From the IMG/VR virus record IMGVR_UViG_3300033149_001893, positions 1 to 33,561 of that record: a DNA stretch of 33,561 nucleotides; one strand, written 5' to 3'. The position numbers were made by a program, and so were the translations under genes. This DNA is from a virus. Under the pieces are notes generated by a model. The model was not told the DNA's origin, did no database searches, and saw only the letters and a program-made list of their open reading frames with translations. Shown in pieces: positions 8,405 to 16,401 of this stretch (its first letter is position 1; each line of letters opens with the position of its first letter).

Positions 8405-9217
8405 ATGAGTTTTCCTGCTTCAGTCCTATTGAAAGCTGGAGAGGAATACAACCAGTCCTCAAGCCAACAGCATCCGTTGGGTACGAGGGGCTATACCAGA
8501 GATGGTAGGGTCTTTCGTTACGCTCAGGCGGGTGCTGCACTAACCGTTGGCAGGCTGTGCCAATGCCGTGCACCGTCAAGCTGGTCGGATGATATGGTCT
8601 TCAAGCAGGCCTACACATCTGGCACCACGCAGGTAGTCGTTCTGGTCGCCTGTGCCTCAACTGGCGCAAAGTCCAGTGATGGCACGACTGACTACTATAA
8701 GGAAGGCTTCCTGTTTGTGAACGACGGTAGCGGTGAGGGTATGTATGTTCCCATCAAATATCAGGGCGGGTGGTCAACCGATTCAACGGCGAACCATTAC
8801 AGCACTGTTCATTTCCAGGATGGGGCAGAGCTTACCACGGCCGTATCCAGTGGCACCGAATGCGGTTTCGTGCTGAACCCCTATAAGAAGGTGGCGATGC
8901 ACCCCAAGACGCAGACCAGTATCCCCATCGGCGTAACACCAAGAGCCGTCACCAACGCCTACTACTTCTGGTTGCAGACTTGGGGGCCAGCCGCAGTCAG
9001 GTTCGGCGGGACCTGCTATGTCAGCCGCCTTGCCTTCCCCGACCTTGGCACCAACACTGGGTATGTGACCATTGAGTCCTCAGACTGGGGTGTAGTGGGT
9101 TCTTCGTTCACCTCGGAGCCTGGGCTAATCCACAGTGGTCTTAACCCCGTCGGCACCATAATGGAAGTCGGCACAAGTGGCGAGACTGGTATCGTATTCC
9201 TCAACATAGCACCGTAA
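8405..9217 (+). CDS. Putative capsid decoration / structural protein
   Basis: 270 residues, ATG with a TTGGAGGGAT site. The protein is beta-rich and Gly/Ser/Thr-rich, with the region TRDGRVFRYAQAGAALTVGR near 28-47. That pattern is common in phage structural proteins encoded just downstream of the major capsid gene (head fibre or decoration type). There is no signal peptide or membrane segment. It ends the head module. Promoter-like copy B lies directly after its stop. Confidence 0.6.
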   Translation: MSFPASVLLKAGEEYNQSSSQQHPLGTRGYTRDGRVFRYAQAGAALTVGRLCQCRAPSSWSDDMVFKQAYTSGTTQVVVLVACASTGAKSSDGTTDYYKEGFLFVNDGSGEGMYVPIKYQGGWSTDSTANHYSTVHFQDGAELTTAVSSGTECGFVLNPYKKVAMHPKTQTSIPIGVTPRAVTNAYYFWLQTWGPAAVRFGGTCYVSRLAFPDLGTNTGYVTIESSDWGVVGSSFTSEPGLIHSGLNPVGTIMEVGTSGETGIVFLNIAP

Positions 9218-9224
9218 CAAAGTG

Positions 9225-9284
9225 TGGTAAAATAGTAATAGGGGTTCCCTAGCCCAAACAATAGGGTGGAGTCCGAGAGGGCGA
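9225..9284 (+). promoter_or_regulatory. Extended -10 promoter-like element (copy B) and leader
   Basis: TGG-TAAAAT (9225-9233) has the same core as copies A and C. The 50-base leader that follows has CCCTA/TAGGG complementarity around an AAACAA-containing loop and ends in a GAGAGGGCG ribosome site before ATG 9285. It marks the left edge of the sugar cassette and probably gives it its own transcript. Confidence 0.5.
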
Positions 9285-9755
9285 ATGAAAGTCTTAATTC
9301 GTGATGCACATAGAGGGGATTTGCCGCTAATGATGAGTTGGCGGTCAAATCCCCTTTTGTATTTAGGCTTCTACTCCCAGCAAAATCCCCTCACTTGGGA
9401 AGAGCACACCGATTGGTTTTCCCACCGCAACAAAGACTGGCGAACTTTTATCGTTTTGGTTCAGGTGGACACAAGTTTGCGGGAAGTCGGTGTTGTCACA
9501 ATAGGGCAACTGGACAGCTGGTCGCCCGAAATCGGGTATTATATAGGTGAATTATCTCTGTGGGGCAAGGGTGTGGGCAAGAAAGCGGTAGAACTTGCTA
9601 TGGATTGGTTGCGGGCGAGGGATTACAAATATGTGCATACCACAGTCTTGAAAGACAATACTCGGTCTATTGGGCTACTCAAGGCTTGTGGTTTTAAGTA
9701 TGCCTGCGAAGCAAGGAAGGGTGAGGAAAGGTGGGAGAGGGAACTATATGGCTGA
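9285..9755 (+). CDS. GNAT N-acetyltransferase, PseH-like
   Basis: 156 residues, a complete single GNAT domain. Visible motifs are the N-terminal IRDAHRGDLPLMMSWRSNP, the PseH/RimJ-type TWEEHTDWF at 37-45, the acetyl-CoA loop WGKGVGKKA (93-101), and the end motif NTRSIGLLKACGFK (125-138). PseH and LegH acetylate the 4-amino group of a UDP-linked amino sugar in nonulosonic acid synthesis, and the dehydratase and aminotransferase that would make that substrate are in the same cassette. GNATs are broad, so the specific role comes from context. It is the first gene after promoter copy B and overlaps the next gene by 8 bases. Confidence 0.75.
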   Translation: MKVLIRDAHRGDLPLMMSWRSNPLLYLGFYSQQNPLTWEEHTDWFSHRNKDWRTFIVLVQVDTSLREVGVVTIGQLDSWSPEIGYYIGELSLWGKGVGKKAVELAMDWLRARDYKYVHTTVLKDNTRSIGLLKACGFKYACEARKGEERWERELYG

Positions 9756-10341
9756 AATTCAAGAACTTATTATTGATGACAGGGCTACCCAAGGGCGCTT
9801 GAATAAGGCGGTTGAAAATTATCTTGCTCTAAAGGAGGATGTGGAAAAAATTAGGCCGACGCAACCCCGTGAACTTTGGAGTGTATCCCGAACCCAAAAG
9901 GCGCTTATGGACTCACTTAAGAACGCAAGGTGTCGTATATGGTGGGAAATACCCTTGGGGTGTGAGGGGGGGCTAATCATTACCGATAAGTACAAAATAA
10001 AGCAAGAGTATAACGGAGATGAGCCACAAATAATTAAATGCGAAACCCCAGAGGCAAAAGTAGGAGTATGGGGGCGTAGCAAAAAGAAGGGAGGTAAAAA
10101 TAAGGTGGCGAAATTTATCACAAACACATTCTGGCTGGCGATGGTTACTTCGGGGGCGTTCTTCACGCTAAAATTGCTTGGTTTCTTGACTTGGAATTGG
10201 GGGCAAGTATTTATCCCGCTGTATATCTGGGGTGGGCTTGCCTTGCTTGGCGTGGTGCTAGGGGCTTCCTTGGTAGGCATTGTTATTAAAACGCTAGGGG
10301 GTAGCAAAGATGCTAAACGAATTAAGGCAAAGGGTAAGTGA
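9748..10341 (+). CDS. Hypothetical membrane protein
   Basis: 197 residues from ATG 9748, chosen over an upstream TTG (9670) because GGGAGAGGGAA stands before it. Residues 1-110 are soluble and charged. Two membrane segments lie in the last third (near 132-150 and 158-182), followed by a Lys-rich tail (SKDAKRIKAKGK). A second ribosome site (GGGAGG at about 10090) precedes an in-frame GTG near 10105, so a shorter two-segment product is possible. No family recognised. Confidence 0.55.
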   Translation: MAEIQELIIDDRATQGRLNKAVENYLALKEDVEKIRPTQPRELWSVSRTQKALMDSLKNARCRIWWEIPLGCEGGLIITDKYKIKQEYNGDEPQIIKCETPEAKVGVWGRSKKKGGKNKVAKFITNTFWLAMVTSGAFFTLKLLGFLTWNWGQVFIPLYIWGGLALLGVVLGASLVGIVIKTLGGSKDAKRIKAKGK

Positions 10342-10495
10342 ATTTGTTGATGACATTAAATCTGATGGTGTCATTAGATCTGATGTGGATGCCCTAAGGG
10401 ACAAACTGGATGAAATTCTAGGAGATGAAAAAATGAAGCTAGTTATTGTGGCGATTGCGGTTTACATTGTTTACCGTATGCTAAAAAGGAGATAG
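10310..10495 (+). CDS. Small membrane-anchored protein
   Basis: 61 residues, overlapping the upstream gene by 32 bases. Residues 1-40 form an acidic amphipathic helix (SDVDALRDKLDEILGDEKMK). Residues 42-57 are a membrane segment (LVIVAIAVYIVYRML) ending in KRR, so it is probably a single-pass protein. No family recognised. Confidence 0.5.
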   Translation: MLNELRQRVSEFVDDIKSDGVIRSDVDALRDKLDEILGDEKMKLVIVAIAVYIVYRMLKRR

Positions 10496-10545
10496 CAACG
10501 GTGGGAGCGAAGGTTATAATTCAAATCCCGTGATGCGAGGGAATT

Positions 10546-11391
10546 TTGGGTAAAGAAAAAACTATAATCTTATTGGGCACGGGGTTCAGCTGTCGTTTCT
10601 GCGACTTTCAAAAAGATGCTGAAATCTACGGGGTCAATGGGGCTTACCGCATAATTGATATGATGCCAGAAAAGCTCAAGAAGCACTTCCGTATAGACAA
10701 GCTGTTTATGACTGATTATATGTGGAGTCCAGAGGGACGGATGTGCTTTGACGTTGATGATATGAACGAGCAGATAGCCAAATACGGCGGGACAATGTTC
10801 AGTATGCACGAATTGAGGCTCGGCAAGCACAGGCTGAACGCCAGGCGCTACCCCTACCACCAGATAGTAAAGCACTTCAGCGGGCTTGGCTACGAGAAGG
10901 GTGGCGAGGGGGCGGACTACTTTACCGACACCATAACCTATATGATAGCCTACGCCCTCTACAAGAACACCTACCTTGCCCAGAACGAACAGGGTGTTGT
11001 CAGGTTGGAGCTGAGCAGACCGTTGAAGTTCAGGCTGTTCGGCGTTGATATGTGCACCACCGTTGAGTATCAGGTATCAAAGGGCGGTGTTGAGTGGTGG
11101 CTTGGTATCGCAAGGGGTTTGGGTTGTGATATTGAGGTTTCCTACGGCTCGGCAATTCTGGCTAATCCGAGGGGTATGCCCTACGGGTGGAGAAAGAAGA
11201 TGGATTTGAGTCAAGTTGACCCCTACAACGTGCTGGGCAAAAGGAAGCCACCCCAGAAGAAGAAGTCATTGAATTTAGCCACTGGTTCGGAAAAGATACA
11301 GGCGATTATGGCAAGGTCGGCGCAGGAGGGGGCATACAAGGATGAGGCCGAGGGTGGAGAGGGTGTGATGCCCTTACATAGCACAAGATAA
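10546..11391 (+). CDS. Conserved phage Rossmann-like protein, possible glycosyltransferase
   Basis: 281 residues from TTG with GAGGGAA just upstream. The start ILLGTGFSCRFC is a nucleotide-binding-like loop. The centre has YFTDTITYMIAYAL, followed by RLFGVDMCTTVEY and a helix GVEWWLGIARGLGCDIEV. This order (GxGxS loop, then a TxSITxMxALA-like helix, then GVDM plus EY) recurs in a phage family of unknown function that resembles DUF115/sialyltransferase-type folds. It overlaps the first NeuB gene by one base, so it could act on the activated sugar made here. That is inference. The C-terminal 60 residues are basic and probably disordered. Confidence 0.5.
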   Translation: MGKEKTIILLGTGFSCRFCDFQKDAEIYGVNGAYRIIDMMPEKLKKHFRIDKLFMTDYMWSPEGRMCFDVDDMNEQIAKYGGTMFSMHELRLGKHRLNARRYPYHQIVKHFSGLGYEKGGEGADYFTDTITYMIAYALYKNTYLAQNEQGVVRLELSRPLKFRLFGVDMCTTVEYQVSKGGVEWWLGIARGLGCDIEVSYGSAILANPRGMPYGWRKKMDLSQVDPYNVLGKRKPPQKKKSLNLATGSEKIQAIMARSAQEGAYKDEAEGGEGVMPLHSTR

Positions 11392-12473
11392 TGTGGATAA
11401 GAAATAAAGAAATCACGCAGGATAAATTATTCATTATCTCGGAAGTCGGCAACCAATTCGGCGGTTCGGTGGAAAAAGCCAAGCGCCTTATTGATGTAAC
11501 CAAAGAGGCTGGGGCGGATGCGGTCAAGTTCATATTCTGGTTTCCCGACGAGATACTTGCTGATAAAAGCATAATCTACGAATACGAAACCAACTTCGTT
11601 CACCCCAACTACCCGAACACCAAGCCCGTTAAAACGAAGGTAGCCGAGCTGATGTTTGGATTGCTGGACAAGCTGAGGCTGACGGATGGTGAGTGGCGGG
11701 AAGTTCGGGATTATGCGCTGAACAAAGATGTGATATTTATGTCTACAATAATCTCTCCTGGCGGGATAGACCTTGAGAACTTCATTTTAATGGATGCAAT
11801 CAAGATTAGCTCGTGGGACTACAACTTTCCCGACCTGTGGCGGTGGATAGCGTGGCAGGGCAAGCCGATGCTGATAGACCTCGGCCCAGCCGACGAGGAA
11901 CTGCTGGCTAAAAATCTGTCTATCCTGAAGAGCGAATACAACACGAACTATGCCCTGCTACACTGCTTCCACACTCAGAATTATAACGAGATGAATATGC
12001 TGACCATACCCTATTTAAGGGAAAAGTTCAAGTGCCCTGTGGGGTATAGCTCAATAGACTACAACGATGAAACGGACATTATGGCGGTGGCGCTGGGGGC
12101 TTGTATCCTTGAAAAGAGATTAACACTGGACAGGAAGGGCGGTATTCTCCACGACAGCATCAGCAAAGAGCCAGACGAGTTCAAGGCTTATGTGGAGAAG
12201 ATGCGCCAGTGTAAGGAAGCGATGGGTAAAATGGGCGTGTTCCCCAGCCCAAACGACATTGAGCAAAGCAAAAAGTGGTTTCGGCGCATAGTCGCCGATG
12301 TAGATATAAGGAAAGGCGAAACGATAACTAGAGATATGCTGGAGGCAAAGCGTGGCAGAACAGGAATTGAGCCAGAACGCATCTGGGAGTTCGTTGGTCG
12401 GAGAGCCAGCCAAAATATCCCCAGAAACACAACCCTCACTGAAGAAATGGCAAGAGCTGAAGCTGACAATTGA
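11391..12473 (+). CDS. NeuB-family protein with SAF domain, degenerate active site
   Basis: 360 residues: a TIM-barrel NeuB domain (about 10-285) and a C-terminal SAF (antifreeze-like) domain (about 298-353), the full NeuB layout. NeuB enzymes condense phosphoenolpyruvate with an amino-hexose to make a nonulosonic acid. Kept here are ISEVG (Glu18), AVK (Lys46), LLHC (189-192) and the SAF-domain Arg region KRGRTGIEP (320-328). Changed are NHxG to NQFGG, KxQ to KFIF, YPTP absent, SDHT to SSIDY (220-224) and EKHF to EKRL (241-244). The last two normally supply both metal-binding histidines. Self-sufficient catalysis is therefore doubtful. It may be a partner for the second NeuB (16389-17063) or have a changed reaction. 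Confidence 0.85.
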   Translation: MWIRNKEITQDKLFIISEVGNQFGGSVEKAKRLIDVTKEAGADAVKFIFWFPDEILADKSIIYEYETNFVHPNYPNTKPVKTKVAELMFGLLDKLRLTDGEWREVRDYALNKDVIFMSTIISPGGIDLENFILMDAIKISSWDYNFPDLWRWIAWQGKPMLIDLGPADEELLAKNLSILKSEYNTNYALLHCFHTQNYNEMNMLTIPYLREKFKCPVGYSSIDYNDETDIMAVALGACILEKRLTLDRKGGILHDSISKEPDEFKAYVEKMRQCKEAMGKMGVFPSPNDIEQSKKWFRRIVADVDIRKGETITRDMLEAKRGRTGIEPERIWEFVGRRASQNIPRNTTLTEEMARAEADN

Positions 12474-13191
12474 GACGAAGGGTAAGCCCGACTGCTTCAT
12501 ACCCGCCAGAAAGAACAGCAAGAGGTTGAAGCATAAGAACAAGCAAGTGCTCTGTGGCAAGCCGTTGGTTCAGTGGGCGATTGATACTGCCCTTGAAGCG
12601 CAGATATTCGGCAAGATAATTGTTTCTTCCGATGATGAGGAAATCGTGGAGATGGCTTATGACAGCAGGGTGAAGCCGATGGAACTCTATCACAAATATG
12701 GGCTGGTCATACCTCACTACCGCCCGAAGTCGCTAGCCGAAGACAATATACAGATTAGACAATTGGTCAGGTATTTAATCTCCACCTATTCCTGTGGGCC
12801 GATATTCTGTGTGCTAACCCCCTGCAACCCGTTTAGAACAGCCCAAGACATAAGGGAGTGCTACGACCTGATATTCAAGAAGAAAGCCAACTATGTGATG
12901 AGTGTTAAGCGAGCCTCACCTCCTCCTCAGTGGGCTTGTAGGATAGAGAACAAGTTCCTTGAGATGTGGCAGGGGCACAGGGACTTGAAAAGGGCGCAGG
13001 AGCTAGAACCCCTATACTACCACGATGGTGGGGTAATCTTTGCGGTTACCGAGGCGTTTTTGCACGAATTTGACAAGGACTTTCACGGCACGAGGTGCTA
13101 CCCCTACTTTATGAAGCACAGCCTTGATATAGATACCAAAGAGGATTTAATGTTGGCTGAAGTAATAATGGCGAGAATAGGCGATGGATAG
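12352..13191 (+). CDS. CMP-nonulosonic acid synthetase (NeuA/PseF/LegF-like)
   Basis: 279 residues. It activates a nonulosonic acid with CTP to the CMP-sugar used by transferases. The nucleotide-binding motif CFIPARKNSKRLKHKN is at 48-63, followed by CGKPLVQWAI (68-77), IIVSSDDEEI (89-98), and near the C-terminus SLDIDTKEDLMLAE, which carries the Asp residues of the metal site. The GTG start has GGAGG 6 bases upstream, inside the NeuB gene, giving a 122-base overlap. It adds about 45 residues ahead of the normal family start, and these look unstructured. No in-frame ATG exists before the motif. Sugar specificity cannot be read from sequence. Confidence 0.88.
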   Translation: MAEQELSQNASGSSLVGEPAKISPETQPSLKKWQELKLTIETKGKPDCFIPARKNSKRLKHKNKQVLCGKPLVQWAIDTALEAQIFGKIIVSSDDEEIVEMAYDSRVKPMELYHKYGLVIPHYRPKSLAEDNIQIRQLVRYLISTYSCGPIFCVLTPCNPFRTAQDIRECYDLIFKKKANYVMSVKRASPPPQWACRIENKFLEMWQGHRDLKRAQELEPLYYHDGGVIFAVTEAFLHEFDKDFHGTRCYPYFMKHSLDIDTKEDLMLAEVIMARIGDG

Positions 13192-13534
13192 CAAGGTAAG
13201 AAGCTGGACTAAGTCAATAGTGTGGAGGCTGATAGGCGTATTCATACTCGGCGCTATCGTTTGGCTGTTCACACACAGCTGGGCGGAAACAACGCTTATC
13301 ACGATAGTATTCCACGCCATCAGAACCGTTCTCTACTACTTCCACGAACGGGTGTGGATGAAGATAAGCTGGGGCAGAAACGACATTATGCCCATCGAGC
13401 TGGGGTTGCTGTTCTTGAATAAGCTGACATCGGTAAACCCGAAATCTATGGCGGAATATTATAGCATACCCGAAAGCGAAGCAAGGGCTTGGATAGACCA
13501 AGCGAAGGAGTTGGCAGATGAACTTTCTGACTAA
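13184..13534 (+). CDS. DUF2061 membrane protein
   Basis: 116 residues, ATG overlapping the synthetase stop by 8 bases. The first 65 residues match the DUF2061 pattern: basic start RSWTKSIVWR, two membrane segments (about 16-31 and 38-52) and the signature YYFHERVWMKISWG. The rest is a soluble helical tail (IPESEARAWIDQAKEL). In bacteria DUF2061 is often next to or fused with sulfate-assimilation genes, and here the next gene is a CysH-type reductase. The molecular function of the family is unknown. Confidence 0.8.
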   Translation: MDSKVRSWTKSIVWRLIGVFILGAIVWLFTHSWAETTLITIVFHAIRTVLYYFHERVWMKISWGRNDIMPIELGLLFLNKLTSVNPKSMAEYYSIPESEARAWIDQAKELADELSD

Positions 13535-14180
13535 AGTGGACAAGGCAAAGGAACTCATTGAGCAAACACTTAAAACTTACAAGAGGGTGGCGGTGGCGTG
13601 TAGCTTCGGCAAGGACAGTATGGTCGTGCTTCACCTGTGCCTTGAGGTAAACCCCAGATTTCAGGTTTTTTCCATTATGACACCCTTCAAGTTCCGTGAA
13701 ACCTACCTCTACAAAGCCAAGATGGAGGCACTGTGGAGACTCAATATCAAGACCTACTGTGAAAACAAGATACCCGATGAATTCTACGACCTCTATCTTA
13801 CCAACCCCGATGCCTGCTGTAACCGATACAAGGTTGAGCAGACCAAGAAAGCAATCAAGGAACTCAATCTTGACGCTTGGATTACTGGGCTTCGCAGGAC
13901 AGAGGGCAGAACCCGAACCAACTATGACTTCGTAGAGGAGAAGGGCGGGCTAATAAAGGTAAACCCGATACTTGATTTTACCGAGTTAGACGTATGGAGG
14001 TATATAGCGGTTAACGAAATCCCGATAAACCCCTTATACGGACAGGGATACAGAAGTCTGGGCTGTGAGCCGTGCAGCCACAAGGAGAAGGATGAAAACG
14101 AAACCGAAAGAGAAGGCAGGTGGCAGGGGACTTCAAAGTGTGGGGGGGAGTGCGGAATTCACACTCAATTATTGCGCTAG
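13518..14180 (+). CDS. cysH: APS/PAPS reductase (CysH family)
   Basis: 220 residues. It reduces adenylyl sulfate or its 3'-phospho form to sulfite. The PP-loop is SFGKDSMVVLH (29-39). CC at 100-101 and GCEPC at 182-186 give the CC-x~80-CxxC pattern that holds a 4Fe-4S cluster in APS-type reductases. GLRRTEGRTR (124-133) and EREGRW (197-202) are conserved, and ECGIH (211-215) holds the catalytic Cys. All key residues appear intact. It overlaps the DUF2061 gene by 17 bases and the next gene by 89. Why it lies in a sugar cassette is unclear: it could support host sulfur metabolism or a modification. A DNA-phosphorothioation role seems less likely because no other dnd-like gene is seen. Confidence 0.82.
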   Translation: MNFLTKVDKAKELIEQTLKTYKRVAVACSFGKDSMVVLHLCLEVNPRFQVFSIMTPFKFRETYLYKAKMEALWRLNIKTYCENKIPDEFYDLYLTNPDACCNRYKVEQTKKAIKELNLDAWITGLRRTEGRTRTNYDFVEEKGGLIKVNPILDFTELDVWRYIAVNEIPINPLYGQGYRSLGCEPCSHKEKDENETEREGRWQGTSKCGGECGIHTQLLR

Positions 14181-15255
14181 GTGCTGTCAGCCAGATACCC
14201 GCCCGAAGATAGTTTTCAAAGACGGGGTGTGTGGGGCTTGCCTCTGGGAAGACGAGAAGGAGCGGATAGACTGGAAGGGGCGCAGGATAGCCCTGCATAT
14301 GCTTGCCCACAAAGCAAAAGAGAAAGCCGAAAAGAGAGGAACATACGACTGCGCCATTGGAGTATCTGGTGGCAAGGACAGCACCTTTCAAGCCCTGTAT
14401 GCCAAAGAAGAACTGGGCTTGAACTGCTTGCTGGTAAGCGTTGCGCCTGATTTACTGACCGACATCGGCAGGCATAACTTTGAGAACCTTGTCAATCAGG
14501 GCTTTGATTGCATCAGAATATATGTTAATCCGCAACTCCTGAAGCAACTGATGAGGCGGGACTTCCTCAAATACTGCCACTTCAGGAAGGCAACCGAGTA
14601 TCCTTTGTGGGCAAGCGTCTATCGGGTAGCCAGGGAGAAGAACATACCATTGATTATTCAGGGGGAGAACGCAGCGCTGACATTGGGTGTTTCCGAGGAT
14701 ATGAATACCGATTGGGATGCCGCCACCATCTACAAGACAAACACTCTCGCTGGGGCTACTGCGGGTGAGCATTACCCTGAAATTGACCCCGCCTATTTAC
14801 AACTATACATGTTCCCCGACCTATCTGATTGGGACGGCAAGGCTATCTGGCTGAATTACTTTCTGGAGGAATGGTCGCCGAGGCACAATGCGATGTTCGC
14901 TTTCAACCGAGGCTTGAAATTCAGGCAGGACAACCCCGAAGAGTTGGGCAGGATACACCCGTGGACTTGCCTTGATAGCGACTTCCATATCGTCAGCCAG
15001 ATGCACAAGTATTACAAATACGGCTTCGGGTTTGCTACCGATGAGGTTTGCTATGATATACGAGAAGGATGGCTGACAAGGGAACAAGGCTTTGAACTTA
15101 TAAAGAAATATGATGGGAAGTGTGCCCACAAGTATATCCAGAAATTCTGCGATTATATCGGTATAACCGAGAAGGAACACTGGCAAACAGTGGAGAAATT
15201 CAAGAGATACGACCCCTATGGGAGATGGGGAAATCAAACGGGAGGTGTGCTGTGA
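14092..15255 (+). CDS. N-acetyl sugar amidotransferase (PseA/WbpG-like)
   Basis: 387 residues from ATG with AAGGAGAAGG upstream. A GTG nine codons earlier is less likely. A zinc-binding set YCARC and VCGAC (Cys28, 31, 47, 50) and the IDW motif are followed by the ATP-pyrophosphatase loop VSGGKDST (91-98), as in the PseA/WbpG/LegA-type family, which turns an N-acetyl group on a sugar into an acetamidino group. Residues further on (QGENAALTLG, HPWTCLDSD) fit the same family. Known members need ammonia from HisH/HisF-like partners, and none is seen here. In this cassette it probably modifies the nonulosonic acid or a precursor. The N-terminal ~25 residues before the zinc motif are extra. Confidence 0.8.
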   Translation: MKTKPKEKAGGRGLQSVGGSAEFTLNYCARCCQPDTRPKIVFKDGVCGACLWEDEKERIDWKGRRIALHMLAHKAKEKAEKRGTYDCAIGVSGGKDSTFQALYAKEELGLNCLLVSVAPDLLTDIGRHNFENLVNQGFDCIRIYVNPQLLKQLMRRDFLKYCHFRKATEYPLWASVYRVAREKNIPLIIQGENAALTLGVSEDMNTDWDAATIYKTNTLAGATAGEHYPEIDPAYLQLYMFPDLSDWDGKAIWLNYFLEEWSPRHNAMFAFNRGLKFRQDNPEELGRIHPWTCLDSDFHIVSQMHKYYKYGFGFATDEVCYDIREGWLTREQGFELIKKYDGKCAHKYIQKFCDYIGITEKEHWQTVEKFKRYDPYGRWGNQTGGVL

Positions 15256-15389
15256 CAAGTGCGTTCAAGCTGGCGCTAAAAATGTTCGGGGCGATACTGG
15301 CAGTCATTGTGCTGGCGGTATTGGTAGTTCCAACGCTGGGACACAGTGGTAATTGGCTTCAGAAACCGCTTGAGTTCATTATGAGATGA
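15252..15389 (+). CDS. Small single-pass membrane protein
   Basis: 45 residues from GTG with GGAGG 6 bases upstream, overlapping the amidotransferase stop by 4 bases and the dehydratase start by 4. One strong membrane segment (MFGAILAVIVLAVLVVPTLG) is preceded by a short basic start and followed by a short tail. No family recognised. The tight coupling on both sides supports it as a real gene. Confidence 0.6.
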   Translation: MTSAFKLALKMFGAILAVIVLAVLVVPTLGHSGNWLQKPLEFIMR

Positions 15390-16210
15390 AGAACAAAACT
15401 ATTCTCATTACTGGTGGGGCAGGCTCGCTTGGGCAATCTCTAGCCGAAAAGCTCCGTGAATATGAGCCGAAGTCAATCCGCATCCTAGACCACAGCGAAT
15501 ACTTCCAGTATGAAATGGTAGAGCACTTCAAGAACTACGAAGTATACCGCTTTCTAGTGGGGGATATACGGGACTTGCGGAGACTCAAGCGTGCCTTTGA
15601 GGGTGTGGATATTGTGATACACGCCGCCGCCCTCAAGCACGTTCACCTGTGCGAGTATAATCCGATAGAGGCAATACGAACAAACGTGGAGGGTTCGGTC
15701 AATGTAGCTGACGCCGCCTTAGATTGCGGGGTTGAGAAGGTTCTCGGAATATCCAGCGACAAGGCGGTTCACCCTATCAACATCTACGGTGCTTCAAAAC
15801 TCACTATGGAGAAATTGTTTACCCACTCCAATGTCTACGGCAAGACCAAGTTTAGCTGTGTCAGGTTCGGTAACTTTGGGGGCAAGGGCAGCTTCCCCGA
15901 AAGGATTAAGAAGTGTGCCGAAACAGGTGAGCCGATAGAGTTGACCAACAGGTTTATGGTGCGCTACTGGATACCAATAATTGATGCCGTGGAGTTCTCC
16001 ATAAGGTGCGTTGAGATGATGCAGGGTGGCGAGATATTCGTGCCCAAGATGGAAGAGAAACACATCGGCAGAATGATAAAAGAGCTTGCGCCCAATGCTG
16101 AAGTCAAGATGGTGGGTTCGCGGGTTGGCGAAAAGGTGGTTGAGAAATTGTGGGTTGCAGGCTACGAGAAAGCCGAGGACAAGGGGGACTATTGGGTAAT
16201 AGGAGCCTAA
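15386..16210 (+). CDS. UDP-N-acetylglucosamine 4,6-dehydratase-like (PseB/LegB)
   Basis: 274 residues, short-chain dehydrogenase/reductase fold. It would convert a UDP-N-acetylhexosamine to the 4-keto-6-deoxy sugar, the first step to pseudaminic/legionaminic-type sugars. Visible are the NAD(P) loop TGGAGSLG (9-16), the PseB/CapD-type AALKHVHLCEYNPIEAIRTN (81-100), the catalytic SSDKA (123-127) in place of the usual TDKA, the YGASK motif (Tyr134, Lys138), and FGNFGGKGS (about 162-170). Length and motifs fit PseB-like soluble enzymes rather than the long membrane-bound CapD type. Whether it also epimerises at C5 cannot be told. The ATG overlaps the previous stop. Confidence 0.82.
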   Translation: MKNKTILITGGAGSLGQSLAEKLREYEPKSIRILDHSEYFQYEMVEHFKNYEVYRFLVGDIRDLRRLKRAFEGVDIVIHAAALKHVHLCEYNPIEAIRTNVEGSVNVADAALDCGVEKVLGISSDKAVHPINIYGASKLTMEKLFTHSNVYGKTKFSCVRFGNFGGKGSFPERIKKCAETGEPIELTNRFMVRYWIPIIDAVEFSIRCVEMMQGGEIFVPKMEEKHIGRMIKELAPNAEVKMVGSRVGEKVVEKLWVAGYEKAEDKGDYWVIGA

Positions 16211-16212
16211 CA

Positions 16213-16401
16213 ATGAAATGCGATAGATGTGGCAAGAAACTAACACTGGGGCATCTGACGCTGGCCCATTTTTACCCCAAGTTTTTCCCCAACCCTCCGC
16301 CAATTGTTCGTGGGGACAAGCATTGGGTTGTTTGGAACAAGGATGGGGATTGGGTTTATTGCTCCAAGAAATGCGCAAAGGCAGACGGATGGCGATTATA
16401 A
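16213..16401 (+). CDS. Small Cys-rich zinc-binding-like protein
   Basis: 62 residues, ATG two bases after the dehydratase stop, with GGAGCC as a modest ribosome site. KCDRCGKKL at the start and YCSKKCAKAD near the end give four Cys (CxxC and CxxxC), a treble-clef or zinc-ribbon pattern. The middle is aromatic and Pro-rich (FYPKFFPNPPP). It overlaps the second NeuB gene by 13 bases. Function unknown. Confidence 0.6.
   Translation: MKCDRCGKKLTLGHLTLAHFYPKFFPNPPPIVRGDKHWVVWNKDGDWVYCSKKCAKADGWRL

Noticed and set aside
10500-10545. Possible tRNA 3' end (ATTCAAATCCC before 10546)
   Set aside because: The T-loop-like string has no 5-bp stem, and no acceptor or anticodon arm can be drawn upstream, where a gene ends at 10495.
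10546-11391. PseG hydrolase for this gene
   Set aside because: Length fits loosely, but the motif order (GTGFS start, GVDM, EY) differs from GT-B-type PseG and matches a phage family instead.
13518-14180. DndC-type DNA phosphorothioation protein
   Set aside because: CC...CxxC and ECGIH match assimilatory APS/PAPS reductases, and no dnd partner gene is present.
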